From assembly GCA_949128115.1 (NCBI GenBank), contig OX421967.1, positions 57,982,855-58,046,854 on the forward strand: DNA of 64,000 bases, given 5' to 3'. A model generated the notes under the pieces. That model made no database searches. It saw only the letters and a program-made list of their open reading frames with translations, and had not been told where the DNA came from. Every line of letters begins with the position of its first letter. The stretch's first letter is position 1. The stretch is from Anaspis maculata. Taxonomy: Eukaryota; Arthropoda; Insecta; Coleoptera; Scraptiidae. Made by a program: the position numbers and the translations under genes. Below are positions 52,240-63,710 of the stretch, piece by piece.

Positions 52240-53344
52240 ACTGTAGATTTTGAAGAGTTTCCAGGGATTTCTACGACAATTCCAGGGATTTCGAAGATTT
52301 TTGAAGATTACTCATGATTTTCAAGGATGTCCTAATATTTTCTTCGGTTTCTAGGGATTACGAAAAGGCTTTTATGAGATATTCAAGGATTTCTGAGAAT
52401 TTCTAAGCAGTTTTAAAAATTCTACGGAACATCTAGGGATTTTTACAAAATTTCTATAGATTTCTACGAGATTTCAAAAAACTTCTAGGGATTTTTCAGG
52501 ATTTCTACGGAATATCTAGGGGTTTTTAACGATTCGTATGGACTTTTAAAAACTTTCAACGATTTCCAAGAATTTCTATGAATTTTTGGAATTTTTTACG
52601 GGATTTCCAGAGATTTCCAAAAGTTTCTACGAGATTTTGTAGGAGTTTTTGGGGAATGTTGAGGATTCTCAAAAATCTTCATGGATCTCTCAATCATCTC
52701 CACGGGATATCTAGGAATCCATAAAAATATATATGTAATACATTTCTAGGGATTCCTAAAAATTCCCAGAGATTTTTGAAGAGTATTTGAAGATATATGA
52801 AGATTTCTACAGGATTCCTAAAGATATTCACGAGATTTTTTTAGTTCCCAGGGATCTCTTTGCATTTCTACGAGCTCTCTAGGCAATTCTGAAGATTCAT
52901 TTTGGATTTCTAGAGATTTCTGAATTCTTCTACGGAATTGGTGAAGATGCGTATGTAATTTTTATTGTGTTCCCGATTTCTACGCGCAGAATGAAGATCT
53001 GTATGAAATGCTAGGGTTTTCTAGAAGATTTCTGCTGAGAAATGAAAGATTTCTAGAAATTTCTATTCCTACAAGGTTTCCAAGGATTTCAGGAAATTTT
53101 AAGGAGTTCTAAAATGTCTCCAAGATTCTTCGGGATTGCTGAAGATTTTCACGGCTCATTACATATTTCTGAATATTTTTACAAGATTTTAGAGAGCCTC
53201 CAGAGTTTCCTAGGAGTTTTCTGAGGACTTTCTTTGAACTTCATTTTTTCTTTCGACTGACTTTATTTTCAAGAATTTAGGAATTTCTGAAGATTTTTGC
53301 AAGATCTCCAGGGATCTCCAATGATTCCTATGAGATTTCTAGAA
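52240..53344. repeat. Degenerate GGGATTTCTACGAGATT minisatellite, part 1
   Basis: Loose tandem repeats of about 15-20 bp built on AGGGATTTCTACGAGATTTC. It is interrupted by the R2-like LINE and continues at 55346. Frames rich in DF, RIF and GIS are by-products. Confidence 0.85.
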
Positions 53345-55345
53345 ATTGCTATATATATATATACAGACATTTATTTAAAAATGACACCTTCCCACAATTT
53401 GGGCTGCTAATATACAAAGGATACTATAACACAAAAAATAACACAATAATAGGTAAACTTAAATAGTAATCTGAATTTCGAAAAAGTAGGTATATAGTTA
53501 AGCTTGTAAACTTAGTAAATATAGATGTATAAAGGTAAGAAAGAACTAAGTAATTTTATATAAATGGTTTCGCAAAATGTAAATGGACTTTTTCAAGGCT
53601 ACTGACGCTACTGATTTACATAATTTAGAAGGAATGCCAAATTTAAAACAAAACTCTTTAAAGAGGGTGGTGATGGTCCCACGAGCGCCGACAAGCAACC
53701 CGACAACATCGATTTGTCGAAGGTCGTATTTTTCTTTAAAAAAAGGGATGGTTGGCTCATAGATCCTCTGTTTTTCAATATTAACGTCTGATGGTTGGTG
53801 TTCGTTAATTTCAAACCGAACAGTAGGATCTATGATCCAGCCAGCCCTCTTTTTTTTATCAATAGCCAGGATGTCGACACGCCTGGTACTGCCTGAGCTC
53901 GCGAGACAACTCACCTCCTCGAAGACCGTAAAACCCTTCACTCGCAACGCGTCAGCAATCATAGTACGTACCGTATGATGACGTTGATTCCGTAAGAGTT
54001 CACCGAACGGGCAGGATCCAAGCACATGTGGCAATGTTTCAGGAACGTAGTTCTCAATGTCGGAACAATGCCGACATTGGGTGCCGTCCTTGGATCTGCC
54101 GGGTAGAACTCTTACGGGAGCAACGTCACCGATAATTTTAATGGCGTCTTTCAATTCGGAAATAGTAAGGCCGCTATGGTCGAGAATGTTGTTGGCTTGC
54201 GGGTACTCCTGGAACAGGATGACCCCTCTTCCTTTATGGGTCATTTTTGTCCACTCTTTGAACTCTTGATCCCGGAGAGCTGATCTTATAGCTTTTGCCG
54301 GCTTATCGAGCAATTCTTCGTCATCAAATCCCAGTTTTTCTAGGCAAAGCCTTTTTTCGCCCTGTAGGTCTCTAGTTCTTGACACGATCTCATTGTTGAC
54401 TTTCAACAGCCGGTTGCTTATATTAATGTGTTGGACATAAGCTTCCCAGGTGGCTCTGAATAGTTGCAAACCTTTTCTGTTTTTTGCTGAGTAAATCATG
54501 GTGTTGGGTAGATCTGAAGGTAAACTCAGGATTTCTTTCAACGCACACCTGGCCATTTTATCCACATCGTTTAAAAATTGCTTGGTCAGGGTGAATAGTG
54601 GTGCAGTTTGAAAGTTGTACGTCAAGGAGGGCCAAATGTAAGTATTTAAGATTATTAGTTTTTGGTTCTCTTTTAGATATGGATGAGAAACCACGACGTC
54701 CAATTTATTGCCCAACTTTTTGATTATTTCTGGAGAATTACATGTTATTTCGTTGTTGAAATTAACTCCTAAGTATTTGATGCTTTCATTGATATTGATA
54801 GATTGTACTTCAGAACCATCAAAGTTCAAAATTTCGTCATTTAGTTTGCCTTTGATTATGTTGATGACTTTTGTCTTACTGTTGTTTAAATTAAGACCGA
54901 TCTCATGAAATAATTGTATGATTGTTTCGTATAGGGTAATTGCGGCTTCTTTGTTTTTTCCTATTAGTACTGTGTCGTCGGCGAAACCCAAGACACTTAC
55001 AGGAGAAAGATCGTTATTGATTTTGAATCCATATCTTTCGGAGACCGACAGTTCAGATAATTCATCTAATATGTGGTCTACACACAGATTATATAGGGTT
55101 GGTGATAAAGGCGAACCTTGCATTAGTCCTCTTTTCAAGATGATGCGTTTTGTTTTCCCTGCACTCGTTTCGATTTGTGTCTCGTTTCCGTCTTGAAGGT
55201 TGAAGATGATTCGGCGCAAATTAAGGGGAATTTGTAGTGACTCTAGTGTTGCTCGAAGATGGTCGAATCCGATATTGTCATACGCTTTTTGTATGTCTAA
55301 GAATAATAGACAGCAATCTCTTCTTTCGTTTTTCGCCGTCCGAAG
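53345..55345 (-). mobile_element. 5'-truncated LINE with restriction-like endonuclease
   Basis: Extends from the 5' truncation point near 55345, where coding abruptly meets minisatellite, to a 3' UTR ending AAATAAATGTCTG followed by (TA)n at about 53349-53363. It is inserted in the minisatellite and not in rDNA; no 28S sequence flanks it. Confidence 0.8.
53546..55339 (-). CDS. R2/R4-like reverse transcriptase with zinc knuckle and RLE
   Basis: The frame enters at RT motif A (LFLDIQKAYDNIGFDHL, about 55310-55265) without its own start. From the first internal Met (55219) it runs 557 residues to the stop. In that numbering: GLMQGSPLSP (31-40), FADD (79-82), CCHC knuckle C382, C385, H398, C403, and the restriction-like endonuclease core with RVDILAID (447-454) and IIDPTV (462-467). 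This domain order (RT, CCHC, RLE) defines the R2/R4/NeSL group of site-specific LINEs. The N-terminal zinc-finger/Myb part and RT motifs 0-2 are lost by truncation. There is no frameshift or stop in the rest, so it is recent. Confidence 0.88.
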   Translation of the reverse strand, partial: TAKNERRDCCLLFLDIQKAYDNIGFDHLRATLESLQIPLNLRRIIFNLQDGNETQIETSAGKTKRIILKRGLMQGSPLSPTLYNLCVDHILDELSELSVSERYGFKINNDLSPVSVLGFADDTVLIGKNKEAAITLYETIIQLFHEIGLNLNNSKTKVINIIKGKLNDEILNFDGSEVQSININESIKYLGVNFNNEITCNSPEIIKKLGNKLDVVVSHPYLKENQKLIILNTYIWPSLTYNFQTAPLFTLTKQFLNDVDKMARCALKEILSLPSDLPNTMIYSAKNRKGLQLFRATWEAYVQHINISNRLLKVNNEIVSRTRDLQGEKRLCLEKLGFDDEELLDKPAKAIRSALRDQEFKEWTKMTHKGRGVILFQEYPQANNILDHSGLTISELKDAIKIIGDVAPVRVLPGRSKDGTQCRHCSDIENYVPETLPHVLGSCPFGELLRNQRHHTVRTMIADALRVKGFTVFEEVSCLASSGSTRRVDILAIDKKKRAGWIIDPTVRFEINEHQPSDVNIEKQRIYEPTIPFFKEKYDLRQIDVVGLLVGARGTITTLFKEFCFKFGIPSKLCKSVASVALKKSIYILRNHLYKIT

Positions 55346-55949
55346 AACGAAAATGAAAATTTTTCTGAAAATCTCTATTGATTCTTGCAGATTTCTATGG
55401 GATTCCCAGGGATTTCGGGATTTCGAATTCTACGAGATTTTTATTGAATTTCTAGACATTTCTGAAAATTCTCACACAATATTTCCCGAAAGTATTTACG
55501 AGACTTCTGAGGATTCCTGTTGGAACTTCTAGGGATTTCTAAGGATTTCTACGGGAAATCCAAGGATTCCTAAAGATTCGCTTAGAATTTCTAGGGATTT
55601 CCGAATGCTTCTACGGAATTTCCAAGGATTTTTGGAGATTTCCACAAGATTTTCAAAGTTTTCTGAAGGTTTTCAGGGGATTTCTGAGGTTTTCCAAGGA
55701 TTCATGAGAATTTCTGTGCAGTTCTGGGATTCATAATTTCAATAGATCCATGGGCTGGAGTGAAGATTTGTGTAGAATTTCTAGTGTTTTCAAGATTAAT
55801 ACCGAATTTTTAAAGATTTCTAGGGACATTTGGTATTTTTGGAGGATTCTACAAGATTTGTGGGAATTTCCGAAGATTCAAATGGAATTTGAGAAATTTC
55901 TGCAAATGTTTGTAGATTTCTACAAAATTCCAAGAAATTTAATTCAAGT
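55346..55949. repeat. Degenerate minisatellite, part 2
   Basis: Same AGGGATTTCTACGAGATTT-type repeats as at 52240 and 62173. Includes GAGGATTCCTGTTGGAACTT, which recurs at about 62828, showing a larger duplicated block. Confidence 0.85.
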
Positions 55950-57532
55950 GTCCATCAACTGCACAATGTTTGTAGAAAGTAAAACTAAAGAAAACAGCAA
56001 CACCAAATATCGCAACTGGAACATCATGCAAAAAAATGGAAACATGGTAAACACCAACGTTCGTGGAGGAAGCCTGATTCAGTCGCACCCTGATCTGAAG
56101 TTTGGAATGGAAAATGCACCAGCAATAAACAACCCATTGAATGAAGCCACACACGTCTCACTCCCATTTCAAAATGAAAAACTTCACATCTTCCTGGTTT
56201 ACATACATCCTACTTCCAACATAGAAGAAACAATTTTCAGAAAAGCAGCCCTATATAAATACGCGATAATCATCGGAGACTTCAACGTCAACAAAAGAAA
56301 AAAGACGGTCATCACCAACTTCACAAAAAACTCATAATTCAAAATGGCTCAAACCCCACCCACTTTTATCATGCCTAACAATCAAGACACAACACCCGAC
56401 CTCATGCTATTCACAAAAAACCTCGCAAACAACATCAAACGTATCGACACAACCCCAGATATAGGCGCAGATCACCTGGCCCTCCAAATCAGCATTGATC
56501 TAGAAGCTGTCATCTTCCAAGAGGAAGAAATCAAAATCAATCTTAAAAAATGCGACACGAAGAAACTCAACGAAATTATGACACACTACATCACGGAAAA
56601 AGGAAATGCTCCAATCACCACCGAAGCAATCACTGAATTCTGCCAAACGTTAACTGAAAACGTCACCAGTTTCTCGTCAAAAACAAACATCAAGTATTAC
56701 CTCCAGGAGCTTCCTTCGTTCATTCTGAGACTCATCAAGAAGGAGTTTATATCGTGAATACAAAACTAGTCAAGATCCAGCACTCAAAATGGAAATCAAC
56801 AATTTCAACAAAGATATTCAGAAACTAATCCAACAATACCGAGAGCACAAATGGTTAGAAACATGCAACAACATCAACAAAGAAAAAGGAAAAAATTACT
56901 GGCAGCAAATAAAAAGAATAACAAGATACAAAGAAAAGAAAATAACGCCTCATCTCGAAGACAACAACGGAAGAACCGAGGGAAGAACCTACAAATCTGA
57001 CCAAGAAAAAACGCTGAAATTTGAAGAACATTTTAAAGCTGCATACACAGAACACACAAGCCCAAAATTTCACCAACAAACACTCCAGCTAGTCAACAGA
57101 TGGCACCAACAATTTGTTTTGGAAAATGAAGTAGAAGTAGAATTCAAAATCAACGAAGAGGATTACTTCACAATCATAAACAGAGGAAAAAATTCTTCTC
57201 CAGGAGTCGACAACATCACAAGAAACAACATTTCAAGAGTCTAGAATACCATACACATCTGTACATCATAAAAATATATGAATACTGCTTCAGACATCAC
57301 TACTTTCCACCAGAATGAAAACAGGGAATCATCATCACCATACCAAAGCCCAACACCAATCACAAAAAAGCGGAAAACTACAGACCCATTACTCTTCTAC
57401 CGGTGCTAGGGAAAAATCTAGAAAATCTCATCAAAGAAGAACTTAAAAAAGCAATAGGACATCACATCCCGCAATTCCAGTTCGGATTTCAGAATAAAAA
57501 ATCCACAAGCCATCCATTAACCATAATCCAGG
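55950..57532 (+). pseudogene. LINE endonuclease and N-terminal RT, broken
   Basis: Partial APE endonuclease: ESKTKEN, RGGSLIQ, IIIGDFNVNK, a stop at about 56335, then DIGADHLAL in a second frame. It continues with GKNYWQQIKRI, KNSSPGVDNI, a frameshift at about 57240, and an in-frame TGA at about 57315 where Trp is likely. Then ENYRPITLLPVLGK and QFGFQNKKSTSHPLTIIQ. Several lesions make it inactive. It stops at palindrome P7, between the RT finger motifs and motif A. Confidence 0.85.
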
Positions 57533-60500
57533 CCCTAGCAGTACTTCTGTAGGAAAAACGATGTAATCAAAATTTTTGTTTTGGAATCGTTAGAGGATCA
57601 TCCCAGGACAAATAATCACTCGGGTGCTTTCGCGATTTCTGGTACATTTTCCAGCAATATCGCATCAAAGTTGGCGGCTGGTCAATTCTTCAGTTCGCTG
57701 ATATTTCTTGGAGCTTTTGCGATTTTCTTCAAATAAAAGTACTAATCTACCCAAAAAACAATTCTGGATCGAATGGTGCTGTCAGATTTTGAGTACTTAC
57801 GTTATACCGGGTGAAAAAAAAATAAAACGAGTTTTATAATTTTTTTCCAACTTTTTAGTTTCTTGGCCGATTTTCACAAACTTTATGTCAAAAGCTTGCT
57901 GACTAAATCGTCTACTCAAATCAATTGTCAATATAGCAAAATTATCAAAAATCAAGATGGCAGCGGCGAACCCAAATAAAAATGTGTCGTATTTCGAGAA
58001 TTTTTTTTTTATTTCTAAACTTCGTAAAGAACGACACTGATGGTGGATTCTGGAAGATTCAGCTTTCTTCTGCGATTTGGGACTAGATCTACTTGATTCG
58101 CACATTCCACTGTGAAAATATAGTGAATTAAAGGAAGGTCCACTTGTAATTTTTTCCAAATTCACAGTAAATCAGCAGTTTAAAAACCTCCTGCGAATCC
58201 TTATTTCTGGAGCAATTTCTACACACTTGGTAGTGATCGTAAGCTGTGTGCATAGGCTACAAATACCGTGTTGGTGCATGGCCGAAGTCTCGAAATTTCA
58301 GATGATAGATGACGTAAATGGTGGAGGTGCGCATGTCAAATATCGAATACTCTACTTTTTGTTCTCACATGTTCTGAACGAAATTTCTATAAATGGTTGG
58401 CTTAATGGTCAGCTAGATAAACACGCAACGAGAGTCAAATGTTGAAAGAGTCGAAATGTGAAATTTTCAAATAGACGACCTTACTCCTTTGGAGAAAATA
58501 AAACGGTTCTATCCGTTAGTCCAGGAATTTTAGCTGTTAGAATCTCAAATAGCGAACAAAAATGAAAGCCAGCCGGATTTTTGTATATAAGCTCAGTTAA
58601 GCATGTAGTTTAACATAGTCAAAGTTCTCAAGAATCCGGTGTGAGCTTCGGCCGTTGTGGCCTCGAGAAGAACTTGAGGATCATTTTTTCGCGTATATCT
58701 CGTGAACAATGGCACTTGGGAAGAACGTGCTTGGAAAAAAATTGTTGAAAATTTTATTGTCTATAAGAAAGGTCCTTACACGTTCCATCGTCAGTCCACT
58801 CTTTCTCCGTCAAAACACAAGAAAATTAAAATAATCCAGATGCTCGATGCTGAAGACTGTATGGACCTTGAGTTTTATGATGGCGGGGTGCCACTTGGTA
58901 GAGGTGTTGTTCGATCTATTTTGATTTGACTGTAACTATTTGCCATCAATACCAACTATGCCGGCGGCATATGCAGGGTGAAATAAAAATAAGAAGTTGA
59001 AGAAATGTACCTCAAGAACCAAAATAGGTGAAGACATATAAACCGCCAAAAATATTTCATATTTCATGGTCATGAATTCGTCGTAAACTTGGATCAAATA
59101 TGTTGAGCCGTTTCTGACATATCTTCAGAAGACTGAAGTCGTTACGAAAAAAAAAAACTAGTTTTCCGTCTATCAGTAACTCTTCAGATATTGAATCGAG
59201 ACTTGGTGTTTTGAATCAGAACAATGATAAATCACATTTAAAATGATATACTAGTGGAAAACACTCTCTAGGCCAACTACCTTGAGAAAAAACACAGTCA
59301 ACTTTTTTTCTGATGAGTAGACGAAAAAATCATTTTTTTCGGTAACAACTTCAGTCTTTTGAAGATATTTCAAGAACGGCTCAAGATATCTGATTCAAGT
59401 TTACGACGACTTCATGACCATGAAATCAGAATTATTTATGGCGATTGACATGTCTTCACCTATTCTGGTTCTTGAGGAACAAATGTTCAACTTTTTATTT
59501 TTATTTCACCCTGTATATGCCGCCGGCATAGTTCGTATTGATGTCTTCAAGTTTCAATCAAGAAGTAGTGGACCAACCAACACCTCTACGAGGTGGCACT
59601 TCGCCATCATAGAACTCAAGGTCCATACAGTCTTCAGCAACGAGCATCTGAATTATTTCAATTTTCTTGTGTTTTGACGAAGAAAGAGTGGACTGACGAT
59701 GGAACGTGTAGGGACTTTTCTTATAGACAATAAAATTTTCAACAATTTCTTTCCAAGCACGTTCTTCCCAAGTGCCATTGTTCACGAGATATACGCGAAA
59801 AACTGATCCTCAAGTTCTTCTCAAGGCCACAACGGCCGAAGCTCACACCGGATTCTTGAGAACTTTGACTATGTTAAACTACATGCTTAACTGAGCTTAT
59901 ATACAAAAATCCGGCTGGCTTTCATTTTTGTTCGCTATTTGAGATTTTAACAGCTAAAATTCTTGGATTAACGGATAGAACCGTTTCATTTTCTCCAAAG
60001 GAGTAAAGTCGTCTATTTGAAAATTTCACATTTCGACTCTTTTAACATTTGACTCTCGTTGCGTGTTTATCCAGCTGACCATTAAGCCAACCATTTATAG
60101 AAATTTCGTTCAGAACATGTGAGAACAAAAAGAAGAATATTCGATATTTGACATGCGCACCTCCACCATTTACGTCATCTATCATCTAAAATTTCAAAAC
60201 TTCGGCCATGCACCAACACGGTATTTGTAGCCTATGCACACAGCTTACGATCACTACCAAGTGTGTAGAAATTGCTTCAGAAATAAGGATTCGCGGGAGG
60301 TTTTTAAACTGCTGATTTATTGTGAATTTGGAAAAAATTACAAGTGGACCTTCCTCTAATTCACTATATTTCCACAGTGGAATGTGCGAATCAAGTAAAT
60401 CTAGTTCCAAATTGCAGACGCTGAATCTTCCAGAATCCACCATCAGTGTCGTTCTTTACGAAGTTTAGAAATAAAAAAAAATTCTCGAAATACGACACAT

Positions 60501-60951
60501 TTTTATTAGGGTTCGCCGCCGCCATCTTGATTTTTGATAATTTGGCTATATTGACAATTGATTTGAGTAGACGATTTAGTCAGCAAGCTTTTGACATGAA
60601 GTTTGTGAAAATCGGCCAAGAAACTAAAAGTTGAAAAAAAAATTATAAAACTCGTTTTATTTTTTTTTTCACCCGGTATAACGTAAGTACTCAAAATCTG
60701 ACAGCACCATTCGATCCAGAATTGTTTTTTGGGTAGATAAGTACTTTTATTTGAAGAAAATCGCAAAAACTCCAAGAAATATCAGCGAACTGAAGAATTG
60801 ACCAGCCGCCAACTTTGATGCGATATTGCTGGAAAATGTACCAGAAATCGCGAAAGCACCCGAGTGATTATTTGTCCTGGGATGATCCTCTAACGATTCC
60901 AAAAAAAAAAAATTTGATTACATCGTTTTTCCTACAGAAGTACTGCTAGGG
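57533..60951. mobile_element. 3.4-kb palindrome P7 inside the LINE RT gene
   Basis: Perfectly centred inverted repeat of about 1.7 kb per arm, centre near 59250. Ends CCCTAGCAGTACTTCTGTAG and its complement. The inner 1.45 kb (58523-59972) is homologous to palindrome P2, and the outer 0.97 kb of each arm is unique here. Arms contain CACCCGGTATAACGTAAG and its complement, and ACAGGGTG motifs. The flanks CCAGG and ACAGG might be a 5-bp duplication with one mismatch. CCCTAG ends recall piggyBac, but there is no TTAA. No transposase was found. Mirror-image frames (for example 58702 plus and 59785 minus) are not genes. Confidence 0.85.
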
Positions 60952-62021
60952 ACAGGACTACCATACTGTGTTCCAACATCCAAACTGCAAAACTGGCCGG
61001 CCAACACAGTGCAGCAATTCTTCTCGACATCAATAAGGCATTCGATTCTGTATGGCACAAAGGGCTTCTATACAAACTGCAACTCCTCCACTGCCCAAAA
61101 TTCCTACTTAGGTTGATTGCAGAATTTCTGAAAAACCGCTCTCTGCAAGTGAAAGTCAACTCCTCTATGTCATCTACATTTTCTCCAGAACAGGGCGTTC
61201 CCCAGGGATCTCCACTATCTCCAGACCTCTACAACTACTACTGCCATGACATAATGAAGAGTAATGCATTCAACAAGGACCTGTACATCCTGCAGTACGC
61301 GGACGACATTGCTCTTTTGAGCCATAATTCCACTTTAAGAGAAACAATTAAATCAGTACAAAAACTCATGGACAACACCCTCACATGGTTCAACAAATGG
61401 AGGCTCGAGCCGAACCCCAACAAAACCCAATTCATCATCTTCAATCACCGAATCAAGAATTCCTCTCCTTTCATCATAATTGACAACACTATCTGCAATC
61501 CAAGACCCCACGTGAAGTACTTAGGAGTTACCATAGACCAAAAGTTGAACTTCAAGCAACATGCCAACTTGTCTAAGAGGAAATGCATAGCCAGGGCGAA
61601 ACACTTCAGAAGCCTCACATACAGGTCCAAAGGCATAAACATCAAAACTGCTGCCCACATCTACAAAACCATCTGCAGGCCTATTATCGAGTACGCACCC
61701 TTGTTAATGATTAATGTGCATAACACCACTATTAAAATAATACAAGTAGCCGAACGATCCACTCTGAGAGCCATCACAAAAATGAGGAACAAGAACAATC
61801 CACTGCATAACCCTCCCAACGAAGAACTATACAACACAACTAAAATCCAGCCAATTGCAGAACGGATAAACATGCTAGCTACAAAATTCGCCAATGGGGA
61901 ACACATGGAATGGTTGGATGCAATGTGTAGGGAAAGGGTTCCATGTCCCCCCAAAAGGAAGCTGCCAGTCCTGACCATCAGGGAAATCCTCGAAAACATG
62001 AAAGAAGAGCCACTTCCATAA
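60952..62021 (+). pseudogene. LINE RT C-terminal part
   Basis: Continuous frame from P7: AAILLDINKAFDSVWHKGLL (motif A), then GVPQGSPLSPDLYN (motif B, 61194-61236), YADD (61296-61307) and WFNKWRLEPNPNKTQ, ending at the TAA at 62019. This half is open, whereas the upstream half is broken. It is Jockey-like by motif spelling. It is separated from its own N-terminal half by 3.4 kb, so it cannot be a working polymerase. Confidence 0.85.
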
Positions 62022-62172
62022 AACAATTTAAAAAAAATCCACAAAAAATTAGCTCTACATTAAATATGAAGTTGTTGTTAATCACTTTCTTGAGTAATAT
62101 CTTAAAATAAAAAAAAATTGTAGTTTAAGGGCAGAAGGACCTCGGTCGATAGCCTTTTGAACAACATAACAG

Positions 62173-63710
62173 TAATTCAAGTATAAAGAGGAAATTCTAC
62201 ACATTTGCATGGGATATATAGGAATTTTTCAACTCTTTTCACAAGATCTTGGAAGACTTCCAGAGATCCAGAGATTTCTTAAATCTACGGAAATTCAATG
62301 AATTTTCTAAGATTTCTACGGAAATTAGAGGGATTTCTCAAGGTATCTATGGGATTACTTTCAAGATTTTCACAAGATTTCTGGGGATTTTTAGAGATTT
62401 CTACGAGATTTCCAAGGATTTTCAAAAATTTTTAGGGCTTTCTATGAAATTTAAAATATTTTTGGGGATTTCTACAGGATTTCTGGGAATTTTTGTGAGA
62501 ATTTCTAGGGATTTTGAAAATTTTCACGGGATCCTGAACATTCGTATGGGATTTCTGAAAATGCTCTGGCAATTTCTATGGGTTTTTGGAGATTTCTACG
62601 GAATTTTCGAGGGTTTTTGAAAGATTTTGTAGGTACCTATTTCTGAAAATTGTTGTTGTCGAGTTGTTGTTCCATTGATTTATCAAGAATCCTACGGGAT
62701 TTCTAGGAATTCATGGTGATTTGTGTTAAATTTCTAGGGATTTCTGAAGAATTCTACGAGATTTTTGAGGAATTTCTGGAAATTTTTTGAAGTTCTCACA
62801 CAATATTTCCCGAAAATTACGTGACTTCTGAGGATTCCTGTTGGAACTTCCAGAGATTTCTAAAGATTTCTACGGAAACGATTTCCAGGAATTTTTGGAA
62901 AAGTTTCAAGAAATTCGTATCAATTCTCAAAAATTCTTCAAGATTACTCACGATTTCTAGGATATTTCGAGAAATTTCCGCAAATTTTTGTAGATTTCTA
63001 CGAAATTCCAAGAAATTTAATTCAAGTATAAAGAGGAAATTCTACACATTTGCATGGGATATATAGGAATTTTTCAACTCTTTTCACAAGATCTTGGAAG
63101 ACTTCCAGAGATCCAGAGATTTCTTAAATCTACGGAAATTCAATGAATTTTCTAAGATTTCTACGGAAATTAGAGGGATTTCTCAAGGTATCTATGGAAT
63201 TACTTTCAAGATTTTCACAAGATTTCTGGGGATTTTTAGAGATTTCTTCGAAATTTCCAAGGATTTTCAAAAATTTTTAGGGCTTTCTATGAAATTTAAA
63301 ATATTTTTGGGGATTTCTACAGGATTTCTGAGAATTTTTGTGACAATTTCTAGTGATTTTGGAACTTTTCATGGGATCCTTAACACTCATATGTGATTTC
63401 TTAAAATGCTCTGGCAATTTTGTATGGGTTTTTGAAGATTTTTACGGGATTTCCGAGGATTTTCAAAGATTTTGTAGGTACCTATTTCTGAAAATTTTTG
63501 CGAATGCCCAAAAATTTTTATGCGTTCCTCAAAATTTCTGTGGAATATCTGGAAATTCTCGAAGATTTGTATGGGATTTCTAGGGACTTTGGAAGATTAG
63601 GTTTTTTTTCTAGAAAGGATTTTGGAAGATTTCTGTGGGATCACTCAAAATATTTACGATATTTCTGTGGATTCTTGGGAAAATTTCTGATTTCGAGTAA
63701 TCCATAATTT
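62173..63710. repeat. Degenerate minisatellite, part 3, with internal duplication
   Basis: TTTCTAGGGATTTCTACG-type repeats. A block of about 0.47 kb is present twice, 62173-62650 and 63018-63490 (offset 845 bp), with only scattered differences. Two near-identical frames (62249 and 63094) come from it and are not genes. Confidence 0.88.

Larger units (their letters stand above)
55950..62172 (+). mobile_element. Decayed Jockey-like LINE split by palindrome P7
   Basis: About 2.8 kb of LINE in two parts (55950-57532 and 60952-62172), flanked by the direct repeat TAATTCAAGT (55940-55949 and 62173-62182). A related minisatellite copy at 63018-63027 shows the same site unfilled. It is 5'-truncated inside the endonuclease and has a short A-rich 3' end. 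Confidence 0.85.

Noticed and set aside
53345..55345. R2 element in a ribosomal RNA locus
   Set aside because: The domain set fits the R2-like group, but neither flank is 28S rRNA; both are minisatellite.
57533..57545. piggyBac assignment for P7 from its CCCTAG ends
   Set aside because: There is no TTAA target duplication and no transposase; six matching bases are not enough.
62249..63396. Two near-identical frames of 123 and 100 codons (DFQRSRDFLNLRKF start)
   Set aside because: They come from a duplicated block of AGGGATTTCTACG repeats; low complexity and no homologous domain.
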